Below, in pieces: positions 32,071-40,118 of a DNA stretch of 64,000 nt; the stretch's first letter is position 1, and the number at the start of each line of letters is the position of its first letter. The DNA is taken from assembly GCA_019115605.1 (NCBI GenBank), contig DXDG01000018.1:62001-126000 (forward strand), given 5' to 3'. The translations under genes were made by a program, and so were the position numbers. The notes under the pieces were generated by a model. The model saw nothing but the letters and a program-made list of their open reading frames with translations. It had not been told where the DNA came from and did not search any database. The stretch is from Candidatus Alistipes faecigallinarum (GTDB lineage: Bacteria > Bacteroidota > Bacteroidia > Bacteroidales > Rikenellaceae).

Positions 32071-34905
32071 CTACTCCTCGGCCGCTTCGGGACGCATCAT
32101 GACCTTGACCATGTTGCCGTCCTCGAGGATCTTCCTGGCCAGGGCCTGCACGTCGGCGTTGGTCGTCGTGCGTACGGCCTCCTCCTGGTCGGCCAGATAG
32201 TCGAGGCCCGAACCGTACTTGGCCTGCAGGTAGCTCATCCACGAACCGTTCTGCTCAAGGCTGTTCTTCCAGTTCTTGACGAGGAACTCGCGGGTCTTCT
32301 CGATATCCTCGGTCAGCGGGCCCTCCTCGGCGATCTTGCGGAGCTCCTTGAGGATGATCTCGCACAGTTCGTCGGCCATCTCCTCGTTGGTGTCGAAGGC
32401 CATGGTCAGCGAGTAGGTCTCGCGCGGAATGTATCCGGTCGAGCCGTATACCTGTACGCCGTAGGTTCCGCCCTTCTCCTCGCGGATCGAAACCAGGTAG
32501 CGCGAGTTGAGTGCCTGGGTGAGGAACGTCAGGGCCACCTTGTTCTTGATCGAGTAGTCCATCTCGCCCGTGAAGGTGAAGTTCACCGAAACCTTGGGCT
32601 GCTGCATCGGGGTGCGGAACGTCTCCTCGACCTCGCCCTTGACGGGATAGGCCTTGTCATCGACGAAGGTCATGGGCTTCTTCGATGCGGGGATCGAACC
32701 GATATACTTCTCCACGAGGGGCTTGAGCACCTCGGGATCGATGTTTCCGACGAACGTGAAGCGGAAGCTGTTCACGTCGGGGTAGAGCTTCCTGTAGATG
32801 GCGGGCAGCGCCTCGAAGTCGAACTTGTCGATGATCTCCGTGTTGATGACCTGACGGCGCGGGTTGTGTCCGTAGAGTACGTCGAGGGTCTTCTCCTGCA
32901 TCTGGAAATCGGGATTCGTCCTGGCGTTTTCGAGTTGCGTGCGGAGCATCTTCATCAGGTTGTCGTAGTCCGTGCGGTCGAAGCGGGGCTGCGTGAAGTT
33001 GAGGTAGACGAGCTGGAGCATCGTCTCGATATCCTTGGGCGAGCACGAGCCGCTCATTGTGCTGGCATATTCGCTCACCGAGGGCTGCACGCCGGCCGAT
33101 TTGCCGGAGAGCTGCTTGCGGAGCTCCGTTGCGGAGAACTTGCCGACACCCGACATCGAATTCACGGCGGGCATCATCTCACCCATGTAGTACTCCTCGT
33201 CCGTAAGGATCGACAGACCGCCCTTGGCCTGGGCGTTCATGCGCACCTCGTCAGCCTTGAACGTCGTGGGCTTGACAACGATTTGCGTGCCGTTTGCCAG
33301 CGTCCAGACCGTAGCGCCGTACTCTTCGTTCTGCTCGGTCTTCTTCACGGGCGAGCCCTTCAGCTCCGTTCCTTCGGGAATGAGCGGCTCCTTCACCACA
33401 TCGTCCTCGTAGGCCTCGATCTCGGCGGCCATCACCTTGTCGCGGATGGCGAGCACCTCCTCCTCGGTGGGGTTCACGACACCCTCCTTCTCGGGTGCGG
33501 TAACGACGATGACCTGATTCTCGGGCTTGATGACCTCACGGGCATAGGCGTTGATCACATCGACGTTGAGCATCTTGATGATCATGCTGTCGAGCTTCCA
33601 TTCGGTCTCGGCATCGGGCATGGGGGCGTTCTTGCGGTAGTTGCTCAGATAGGTGCTGACGAACTGGCTGTTCGTGCGGTCGTTGCGGTTTGCATAGGTG
33701 CGCTCCACCTGACGCATGAGGTTCTCCTGGGCGCGTTCGAACTCACCCTGGGTGAATCCGTGGCGTGCGGCCTTCTCCATCTCGGTGTAGATGGCCTCCA
33801 TGCCGCGTGCGAGCTGTCCGTCCTGGGTCATGGCGGTGAACACCGTGGCGTTGAGCGTCGGGATGATGCCGATCACGTCGCCCGTACCCATGCCGGCACC
33901 GAGGAAGGGAGCGTCGGGCTGCATGGCGATCTCCTGCAGGCGGGCATTCTCCATCGTGCTCATGTAGGCCTCGGTGATATTGACGATCTCGGCAGCCACC
34001 ATGTTGTTCATCTCCTTGGGCAGTGCCGGGCGCTTGATGAAGATCTGTACGCGCGAACCCTGCATTTCGGGGTCGGTGAAGATGCTGACGATGGGCTCCT
34101 CGTTGTCGGGCACCACGATGACCTCCTTCTGCGGGGCATCAGCGGCCGGTGCGGGAATGTCGGTCATCATCTCCTTCAGACGGGCTTCGGTAGCCTCGGC
34201 ATCCAGATCACCGACGATGATGATCGCCTGGTAGTCCGGGCGGTACCACTTGTGGTAGAAGCGCTCCAGAGCGTCGTGCTCGAAGCTCTTCAGACCGTCG
34301 AGATAGCCGATCAGGTTGCGGTGCTCGTAGCGGGTTCCCTTGCCGAGAGCCTGCAGGAGCTTCATCGTCGAGCGCCACGAGGCGCCGTCGCGCGTGCGGA
34401 GCTCCTCCATGATGACGCCGCGCTCGGAGTCGATCTCTTCGGGCTGCAGCGCGATGAAGTGCGACCAGTCGTGCAGGACGAGCATTGCGGAGTCTATGAT
34501 TCCCTGACGCGAGGTCGGCACGTCGGAGATGTTGTAGACGGTGTAGTCCCAACTCGTTCCGGCGTTGAGGTTGTATCCGAACTTCACGCCGACGGTCTCC
34601 AGATACTCGATGAGCTGCTTTCCGGGGAGGTTCTTCGTGCCGTTGAAGGCCATGTGCTCGAGGAAATGTGCGAGGCCCTGCTGGTCGTCCTCCTCCTGGA
34701 TGGCGCCCACGTCGTGGAGAATGTAGAAATCCGCCTGCCCCTTGGGCTTTTCGTTATGACGGATGTAGTAGGTCATCCCGTTCTCGAGTTTGCCCGTGCG
34801 CACCTCGGGGTCCGCAGGTATGGGCTGCATCGGATTGATCTGCGCCGACACGCTGCCGAAGAAGCAGAACGCGGCGACGAGCATCATCAGTTTTTTCATA
34901 AGCAT
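32071..34905 (-). CDS. M16-family zinc metallopeptidase (two-lobed, exported)
   Basis: A 944-residue insulinase/pitrilysin-type peptidase with a signal peptide (cleavage after SVSAQ, about residue 22). The inverted zinc motif HxxEH is in GLAHFLEHMAFNG (H80, E83, H84), with the downstream Glu in GVIMEELRTRDG. The second, inactive lobe starts near residue 500 and contains the substrate-binding REEKGGTYGVQVYG. Full length for the family. It likely degrades peptides in the periplasm. The start could be ATG 34905 or 34899 (MKKLMM); both give a good signal peptide. It lies 17 bases after the XRE gene and may be co-transcribed with DUF2975-XRE. Confidence 0.93.
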   Translation of the reverse strand: MLMKKLMMLVAAFCFFGSVSAQINPMQPIPADPEVRTGKLENGMTYYIRHNEKPKGQADFYILHDVGAIQEEDDQQGLAHFLEHMAFNGTKNLPGKQLIEYLETVGVKFGYNLNAGTSWDYTVYNISDVPTSRQGIIDSAMLVLHDWSHFIALQPEEIDSERGVIMEELRTRDGASWRSTMKLLQALGKGTRYEHRNLIGYLDGLKSFEHDALERFYHKWYRPDYQAIIIVGDLDAEATEARLKEMMTDIPAPAADAPQKEVIVVPDNEEPIVSIFTDPEMQGSRVQIFIKRPALPKEMNNMVAAEIVNITEAYMSTMENARLQEIAMQPDAPFLGAGMGTGDVIGIIPTLNATVFTAMTQDGQLARGMEAIYTEMEKAARHGFTQGEFERAQENLMRQVERTYANRNDRTNSQFVSTYLSNYRKNAPMPDAETEWKLDSMIIKMLNVDVINAYAREVIKPENQVIVVTAPEKEGVVNPTEEEVLAIRDKVMAAEIEAYEDDVVKEPLIPEGTELKGSPVKKTEQNEEYGATVWTLANGTQIVVKPTTFKADEVRMNAQAKGGLSILTDEEYYMGEMMPAVNSMSGVGKFSATELRKQLSGKSAGVQPSVSEYASTMSGSCSPKDIETMLQLVYLNFTQPRFDRTDYDNLMKMLRTQLENARTNPDFQMQEKTLDVLYGHNPRRQVINTEIIDKFDFEALPAIYRKLYPDVNSFRFTFVGNIDPEVLKPLVEKYIGSIPASKKPMTFVDDKAYPVKGEVEETFRTPMQQPKVSVNFTFTGEMDYSIKNKVALTFLTQALNSRYLVSIREEKGGTYGVQVYGSTGYIPRETYSLTMAFDTNEEMADELCEIILKELRKIAEEGPLTEDIEKTREFLVKNWKNSLEQNGSWMSYLQAKYGSGLDYLADQEEAVRTTTNADVQALARKILEDGNMVKVMMRPEAAEE

Positions 34906-34922
34906 GGTGTTTAAATGGTTTT

Positions 34923-35144
34923 TTACTTTTCGGGTTTCGGCTCGGGCCTGTATTCGATGATGTCTCCGGGCTGGCATTCCAGCTCGCGGCATACGGCCTC
35001 AAGGGTTGAGAAACGGATGGCCTTGGCCTTTCCGTTCTTGAGGATCGAAAGGTTGGCGGGCGTGATGTCCACGCGCTCGGCGAGCTCTCCGAGCGAGATT
35101 TTGCGCTTGGCCATCATGACGTCTATGTTGATGATTATCGCCAT
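34923..35144 (-). CDS. Small Cro/C1-type HTH regulator (YozG-like)
   Basis: A 73-residue DNA-binding protein made of one XRE helix-turn-helix: LGELAERVDITPANLSILKN is the core, followed by RFSTLEAVCRELECQPGDII, with a Pro/Lys tail. Such single-domain regulators usually sit next to a DUF2975 membrane protein, as here (54 bases after it), and probably regulate their own operon. The target site was not identified. Confidence 0.92.
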   Translation of the reverse strand: MAIIINIDVMMAKRKISLGELAERVDITPANLSILKNGKAKAIRFSTLEAVCRELECQPGDIIEYRPEPKPEK

Positions 35145-35198
35145 ACGGACCTCCTTTGTTCGTTGGTTGTTCTTATGTGCTGCATGTGTCGTGTCCGT

Positions 35199-35912
35199 TT
35201 AGATGGTGAGTTTCTGCTCCTCGCTGAGGTTCTGGCCGATGGCGAAGACTTCGGCGGCGAAGAGGATCAGGATGCCCATGATGATGATCGAGTAGGATAC
35301 CTGGAAGCTGGTATCGACCACATATCCGTGCCGGGTCAGGATCTCGGCGGTGCGCTGGCTCATGACCCAGTTTACGAGGTCCGTGATGAGTTCCGAGGCG
35401 ATGGTCAGCAGGCCGATGATGCGCAGGTACCAGACATTCTTCCTGTCGAGGGTGCGCTCTTCGCGGATCGAGCGGCGCAGCGAGTGGATGATCATGAACA
35501 TGAAGATGATGATGACCACGTAGAACAGCGGGCAGAGCATGATCATGAAATAGAGCCAGCTGCTGCCTCCAATCGACCGGAAGGCCAGCGAGAGGGGCGA
35601 GATGCCCGGAGCATCCTGTTCGACAAGCAGATTGAGTTCGCGGATTTTGGCGCGGATCTCGGTTCCCGGCGTTTCGGAGGGGATTTCAATGAACTTTTCG
35701 GGGGCTTTCAGGATCTGTGCGTCCAGCATGTAGATCATGCGGGGAGTTCCGGAGTTCCATTTCTCGGCGAGATCCTCGCCCAACTCGACCCCTTCGGTGG
35801 CGCCCCGGTAGAAATCGGTTACGAAACTGTGTGCGATACTGGCCACCAGCACGATGAAGAAGGTGATGTAGATAACCAGCAGGCGCTGCAGGAGTGTTTT
35901 TTTGTTCTGCAT
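35199..35912 (-). CDS. DUF2975 membrane protein
   Basis: A 237-residue protein with four membrane helices (about residues 9-28, 115-140, 165-185 and 205-225) and a periplasmic loop of about 80 residues after the first helix. It fits DUF2975, whose members pair with a YozG-like XRE regulator. The pair may form a membrane-linked regulatory switch, but this is untested to my knowledge. It is the first gene of the DUF2975-XRE-M16 run. Confidence 0.87.
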   Translation of the reverse strand: MQNKKTLLQRLLVIYITFFIVLVASIAHSFVTDFYRGATEGVELGEDLAEKWNSGTPRMIYMLDAQILKAPEKFIEIPSETPGTEIRAKIRELNLLVEQDAPGISPLSLAFRSIGGSSWLYFMIMLCPLFYVVIIIFMFMIIHSLRRSIREERTLDRKNVWYLRIIGLLTIASELITDLVNWVMSQRTAEILTRHGYVVDTSFQVSYSIIIMGILILFAAEVFAIGQNLSEEQKLTI

Positions 35913-35938
35913 TGGGTTTTGGCGTTTGGTTCCGAGGG

Positions 35939-35946
35939 CAAATATA
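35939..35946 (-). promoter_or_regulatory. -7 box (TATATTTG) for the DUF2975-XRE-M16 run
   Basis: Exact TAnnTTTG, 26 bases upstream of ATG 35912. Confidence 0.55.
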
Positions 35947-36010
35947 GTGAATATGTTCCGAAAAACAAATAATATTTATCGTTTTTCGATAATGTCTGGC
36001 TTTCCAGCAT

Positions 36011-36040
36011 AAAAAAAGCGGTTCCCGGAACCGCTTTTTT
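36011..36040 (-). terminator. Intrinsic terminator (bidirectional form)
   Basis: A run of A, GCGGTTCC, CGGAACCGC, then a run of T. It lies 18 bases after the stop of the membrane-protein gene at 36059 and protects the DUF2975 promoter region. Confidence 0.9.
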
Positions 36041-36058
36041 ATGTCTTTGTGCGGGATG

Positions 36059-36670
36059 CTATTCCACGTTGTCCTTGAGCTGCTTCCAGATCGAGGCATT
36101 GACTGCCATCGAGATCGAGAGGGCGAGAACGATGAGGACAAACATCACGATGAAGGTGATGAATCCGACGTTGATAAGCGAGCAGATGGCGCTGAAGATG
36201 CCGAACACGACACCGAACACAACGCCCACGACCAGCATGATGAAGAACATGATCCATTTGCTGCCGTAGGTGGCGTCGTTCGAGGCCTTGATGGCCTGTA
36301 TGGGGTTCTTGCCCTTCTCGATGAGGAAATAGTAGGCGAGCGACCAGGCGAGCGAGAGCACGATGCCGGGAACGTAGAGGAAGAGGGTGGCGATCAGGAT
36401 GGGGAAGATCATCAGCCCCATGGTAATGAAGAACTCGCCCATGTAGCGGCGGTACTTGCTGTCGAAGATGCCGACCGGGTTGATTACCTCGCCTTTGGCC
36501 AGCTGTGTCGGCAGGAGGGTGACGGCGATGAAGGTTCCGATGTTCAGATAGGGGATCCAGATCGTGATGAGAAACAGCACGAGGGCTGCGACGATCGAGG
36601 GAGCGTTCTTGACACCGATGTAGAGGGCGTCACGCAGTGTGGCGGCGAAATCGAGTTTTTTGGTCTCCAT
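36059..36670 (-). CDS. Polytopic membrane protein of unknown function
   Basis: A 203-residue protein with about five hydrophobic segments (roughly residues 25-50, 80-100, 102-122, 145-168 and 170-192), Val/Ile/Phe-rich and without charged catalytic motifs. The central loop has GKNPIQAIKASNDATYGSKW, reminiscent of DUF975/YckC-like membrane domains; I cannot assign a family. ATG 36670 (METKKLDFAATL) is chosen because the promoter box lies 28 bases upstream; a much longer frame is a shadow of the thioesterase gene. Confidence 0.8.
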   Translation of the reverse strand: METKKLDFAATLRDALYIGVKNAPSIVAALVLFLITIWIPYLNIGTFIAVTLLPTQLAKGEVINPVGIFDSKYRRYMGEFFITMGLMIFPILIATLFLYVPGIVLSLAWSLAYYFLIEKGKNPIQAIKASNDATYGSKWIMFFIMLVVGVVFGVVFGIFSAICSLINVGFITFIVMFVLIVLALSISMAVNASIWKQLKDNVE

Positions 36671-36698
36671 GGTGAATTGTTTTAAGGGTTGATTGTAA

Positions 36699-36706
36699 CA
36701 AATATA
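36699..36706 (-). promoter_or_regulatory. -7 box (TATATTTG) for the membrane-protein gene
   Basis: Exact TAnnTTTG, back to back with the thioesterase promoter, 11 bases between boxes. Confidence 0.55.
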
Positions 36707-36717
36707 CGCAAAATTCC

Positions 36718-36725
36718 TACCTTTG
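36718..36725 (+). promoter_or_regulatory. -7 box (TACCTTTG) for the acyl-ACP thioesterase
   Basis: Exact TAnnTTTG, preceded by AAATTCC, 29 bases upstream of ATG 36755. Confidence 0.55.
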
Positions 36726-36754
36726 CTTGAATCAAAAGCAAAAAAAAAAGACAG

Positions 36755-37483
36755 ATGGCAGAAAAATCGTTCTATTCCTTTCGCGTCGAGCCGCAGGAGG
36801 TGGATTTCACCCTGCGGGCGACGGTAGCGTCGCTGGGTTCGGCCATCCTCAATACGGCGGGCATCGATGCCTACGGCAAGGGCTTCGGTGTCGATGTGCT
36901 CAACGCCGAGAATCATTCGTGGGTGCTTTCGCGCCTGGCCATGGAGTTCGATGCGCGCCCCGAACAGTATACCGACTACACCATCGCCACCTGGATCAGC
37001 GACTACGGGCGGGTGCTCTCGACCCGAAACTTCACGCTGACCGACGCTGCGGGACGCCAGTTCGGCCGTGCCGTATCGCAGTGGGCGATGATCGACCTGC
37101 AGAGCCGCACGGCGGTCGATCTTTCGTGGGTGGGCGATGCGCATGCCGACGCTATTGTCGCCGAGCCCTCGCCGGCCGAACGTCCGCGCAAGATCCGCGA
37201 GGTGCATCCGACCCGGACGACGGAGCACCGGGTTGTCTACAGCGATATCGACTTCAACCGCCATGTCAATACGATGCGCTATATCGAGATGATGCTCGAC
37301 ATGCTGCCCGTCGAGCTGCTGACGCTCGATGCACCGATGCGCCTGGATATCCACTTCCTGCACGAATGCCGCTTCGGGCAGACGCTCCGCATCGGCTGCG
37401 AGGAGCGGGAGCGTGCGGCGCTTTTCGAGATCTCGGCCGACGACGGTGTTGCGGCCGTGCGTGCCGGTGTCGAGTGGCGGTAA
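36755..37483 (+). CDS. Acyl-ACP thioesterase
   Basis: A 242-residue double-hotdog thioesterase of the FatA/FatB-like bacterial family, which releases fatty acids from acyl carrier protein in the cytosol. The second hotdog carries the signature YSDIDFNRHVNTMRYIEMML with the catalytic Asp/Asn/His set; the first carries the substrate-helix region. Length fits bacterial members. The chain-length preference cannot be read from sequence. It is followed by a glycosyltransferase gene after 19 bases, probably in one operon. Confidence 0.92.
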   Translation: MAEKSFYSFRVEPQEVDFTLRATVASLGSAILNTAGIDAYGKGFGVDVLNAENHSWVLSRLAMEFDARPEQYTDYTIATWISDYGRVLSTRNFTLTDAAGRQFGRAVSQWAMIDLQSRTAVDLSWVGDAHADAIVAEPSPAERPRKIREVHPTRTTEHRVVYSDIDFNRHVNTMRYIEMMLDMLPVELLTLDAPMRLDIHFLHECRFGQTLRIGCEERERAALFEISADDGVAAVRAGVEWR

Positions 37484-37502
37484 CCTTACGATACAGAGAC
37501 GT

Positions 37503-38642
37503 ATGAAGATCACCATCCTGGGTCCTGCGCATCCCTATCGGGGCGGCCTGGCCTCGATCATGGAGATGCTGGCCCGCACCTTCCAGCGCCGCGGCCACGA
37601 GGTGGATATCCGCACCTTCACGCTGCAATACCCCGCGCTGCTCTTTCCGGGGAAGAGCCAGACGGTTGCGACCCCGCCTCCGGAGGATCTCCGGATCCGC
37701 CGCTGCGTCAATACGATGAATCCGCTGAACTGGCTGCAGGTCGGGCGTGCGCTTCGCCGCGAGCGCCCCGATTTCCTCCTGCTGAAGTACTGGACCCCTT
37801 TCATGGCTCCCTGCTTCGGCACGATTGCCCGTGTGGCGCGCGGCAACGGCCATACGAAGGTGCTCTGCCAGATCGACAACGTCGAGCCGCACGAACACCA
37901 TCTGACGGACCGCCCCTTCAACCGCTACTTCCTCCGCTCGGTCGACGGCTTCATCTACATGTCCGAGCAGGTGCACCGCGAGCTGCAGGCCTACAGCTCC
38001 GCTCCGGCTCTCTTTTCGCCCCATCCGCTCTTCGAGAATTTCGGTACGCGCTGCCCGCGCGGGGAGGCCTGTGCCCGCCTCGGTCTCGACCCGTCGCTGC
38101 ACTATGCCCTCTTCTTCGGCCTGATCCGCGACTACAAGGGCCTTGACCTGCTGCTCGACGCCTGGGCGCAGCTCAAGCGGCAGGGCCGCACCGCAGGACG
38201 TCGCCTGATCGTCGCCGGCGAGTTCTACACTTCGAAGGAGCCTTATCTGCGGCAGATCGCTGCGGCTGGCCTTGGCGACGAGGTGCTTCTTCATGACCGT
38301 TTCATTCCCGACGCCGAGGTGAAATATTACTTCTCGGCCGCCGATTTCGTCGTCCAGCCCTACAGGAGTGCTACGCAGAGCGGTGTTACGCAGATTGCCT
38401 ACCAGTTCTGCACGCCGATGCTCGTAACCGACGTAGGCGGCCTGGCGGAGATCGTGCCGCATGACCGGGTGGGCTATGTCTGTGCGCCCGAAGCCGGAGC
38501 CATTGCGGACAGTATCGACCGCCTGTTCGATCCGGAGACTATCGACCGTTTTTCCCGCAACTGCGTGGAGGAGCGGCGCCGCTTTTCGTGGGAGGCGATG
38601 TGCGACCGTCTGACGGAGCTCTACGACAGGGTCGCCCGATAA
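37503..38642 (+). CDS. Family 4 glycosyltransferase (GT-B)
   Basis: A 379-residue cytosolic GT-B enzyme. The N-terminal Rossmann domain starts ITILGPAHPYRGGLASIMEML; the C-terminal nucleotide-sugar domain carries FFGLIRDYKGLDLLLDAW and the GT4 E-x7-E-like region QSGVTQIAYQFCTPMLVTDV. It probably transfers a sugar to a lipid or polysaccharide acceptor; donor and acceptor are unknown. ATG 37503 is preferred because the open frame upstream is a shadow of the thioesterase gene. Confidence 0.92.
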   Translation: MKITILGPAHPYRGGLASIMEMLARTFQRRGHEVDIRTFTLQYPALLFPGKSQTVATPPPEDLRIRRCVNTMNPLNWLQVGRALRRERPDFLLLKYWTPFMAPCFGTIARVARGNGHTKVLCQIDNVEPHEHHLTDRPFNRYFLRSVDGFIYMSEQVHRELQAYSSAPALFSPHPLFENFGTRCPRGEACARLGLDPSLHYALFFGLIRDYKGLDLLLDAWAQLKRQGRTAGRRLIVAGEFYTSKEPYLRQIAAAGLGDEVLLHDRFIPDAEVKYYFSAADFVVQPYRSATQSGVTQIAYQFCTPMLVTDVGGLAEIVPHDRVGYVCAPEAGAIADSIDRLFDPETIDRFSRNCVEERRRFSWEAMCDRLTELYDRVAR

Positions 38643-38671
38643 CCGGGCCCGTATCCCGTACAACCAATCAA

Positions 38672-38697
38672 GGGGGGCTGTCGCAAGACAGCCCCCC
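38672..38697. terminator. GC-rich hairpin between convergent GT4 and MFS genes
   Basis: GGGGGGCTGTC, loop GCAA, GACAGCCCCCC: a perfect 11-bp stem. The T-tract is weak on both sides, so termination efficiency is uncertain. Confidence 0.7.
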
Positions 38698-38723
38698 TCG
38701 ATTCGTATCCGGACCGGAGTCCC

Positions 38724-40118
38724 TTATTTCTTGATGTTTGGCAGTTCGAGTCCGTAACCCTTTCTGCGGTCCTCGATCTTGAGGAAGAAGCTGAAGATGA
38801 AGGCCAGCACGCCGAACGACGAGAAGATGACCATCGGCACGGTGTAACCACCCGTGGCGTCGAGCACCTCGCCGATGAGCAGCGGCACGAGGCAGAGGCC
38901 GACGTTCTGGATCCAGAAGATGAGGCAGTAGGCCGATCCGAGGATCTTCGAGTCGATGATCTTCGGCACCGAGGGCCAGAGTGCCGCGGGTACGAGCGAG
39001 AACGATACGCCGAGCGTTACGACGAGCAGCAGCGCGAGCCACTTCGAGGGGAAGAGCGGCAGCAGGAAGGCGAAGCTCAGGTGGCAGGCGATCATGATGA
39101 CGGCGCCGACCATGAGCATCGTGGCGCCCTTGCCGCGGAAGTCGAGCAGCGCCCCGAGGAAGGGGGTGAGCACCATGGCCAGAATGGGGAAGCAGCTGAA
39201 GAGCTGTGCGGCCGACTGGGCGTCGATTCCGAGCGTTACTTCGAGGAAGTTGGGCGCATAGCGCTGGAAGGGGAAGATCGCCGAGTAGTAGAGTACGCAC
39301 AGCAGGGCCACGAGCCAGAACATCTTGCTTCCGAAGATGTACTTGAGGTCGCTGACGTGGAACTCCTCGTCGGAGGATTTCTGCTCCTTGAGTTCACCTG
39401 CGGCGATGAGCTGCCGGTCGAGCTTGCGGTCCATGTAGACGAATACGGTGTAGCACAGCAGGCCGACGATGAGCAGCACGGTGCAGAATGCCACGGGGGC
39501 TACGACCGACATGTCGAAATGCTTGGCGATCATCGGCGAGAGCCACATGACGGCGAAGACGCCCAGACGGGCGATCGCCATCTCGAGACCCATTGCCAGG
39601 GCCATCTCCTTGCCTTCGAACCACTTGGCGATCGCCTTCGATACGGTCGTTCCGGCCATTTCGCAGCCGCATCCGAAGATCATGAATCCGAGCGAGGCCA
39701 TCTTGGCGCTTCCGGGGAAGGAGACCCACCAGCTGTTGAGCCAGGCGCAGAACTGGGTTGCCTGGAACCAGTCGGAGATGCCGACGAACTTGATCGCGGC
39801 TCCGATGACCATGAGCGATGCGGAGAGCAGTCCGGTGAAGCGGATTCCCATCTTGTCGAGGATGATTCCGGCGAAGATGAGGAAGAAGAAGAATACGTTG
39901 AGGAAGTATTCCGAGGCGGCGTAGGTTCCGAACGTTCCGCTGTCCCAGCCGCGGGCCGATTCGATAAGCGACTTGAGCGGGGACATCACGTCCACGAACA
40001 TGTAGCCGAAGAACATCATCAGGGCGATGAGCACGAGCGCCGTCCAGCGTGCGGCGGGCGAATCGTTGATTTTGCGTTGGATAGTTTCTGCCATATCGTT
40101 TGGTTTTTGATCAGTCAT
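38724..40118 (-). CDS. MFS transporter (MFSD1-like branch)
   Basis: A 464-residue 12-helix major facilitator. Markers include FAGIILDKMGIRFTG after TM2 (motif A position), GCGCEMAGTTVSKAIAKW in TM4-5, and ALLDFRGKGATM after TM8. It resembles the bacterial relatives of lysosomal MFSD1; peptide or organic-anion transport is possible, but the substrate is not predictable. The start is taken as ATG 40118, which overlaps the TPR gene stop by eight bases; ATG 40130 and 40094 are alternatives. It is last in the era-TPR-MFS run. Confidence 0.88.
   Translation of the reverse strand: MTDQKPNDMAETIQRKINDSPAARWTALVLIALMMFFGYMFVDVMSPLKSLIESARGWDSGTFGTYAASEYFLNVFFFFLIFAGIILDKMGIRFTGLLSASLMVIGAAIKFVGISDWFQATQFCAWLNSWWVSFPGSAKMASLGFMIFGCGCEMAGTTVSKAIAKWFEGKEMALAMGLEMAIARLGVFAVMWLSPMIAKHFDMSVVAPVAFCTVLLIVGLLCYTVFVYMDRKLDRQLIAAGELKEQKSSDEEFHVSDLKYIFGSKMFWLVALLCVLYYSAIFPFQRYAPNFLEVTLGIDAQSAAQLFSCFPILAMVLTPFLGALLDFRGKGATMLMVGAVIMIACHLSFAFLLPLFPSKWLALLLVVTLGVSFSLVPAALWPSVPKIIDSKILGSAYCLIFWIQNVGLCLVPLLIGEVLDATGGYTVPMVIFSSFGVLAFIFSFFLKIEDRRKGYGLELPNIKK

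Noticed and set aside
31633..34914. A 1093-codon plus-strand open frame
   Set aside because: Antisense shadow of the M16 peptidase, which has intact HxxEH and the family's second lobe on the minus strand.
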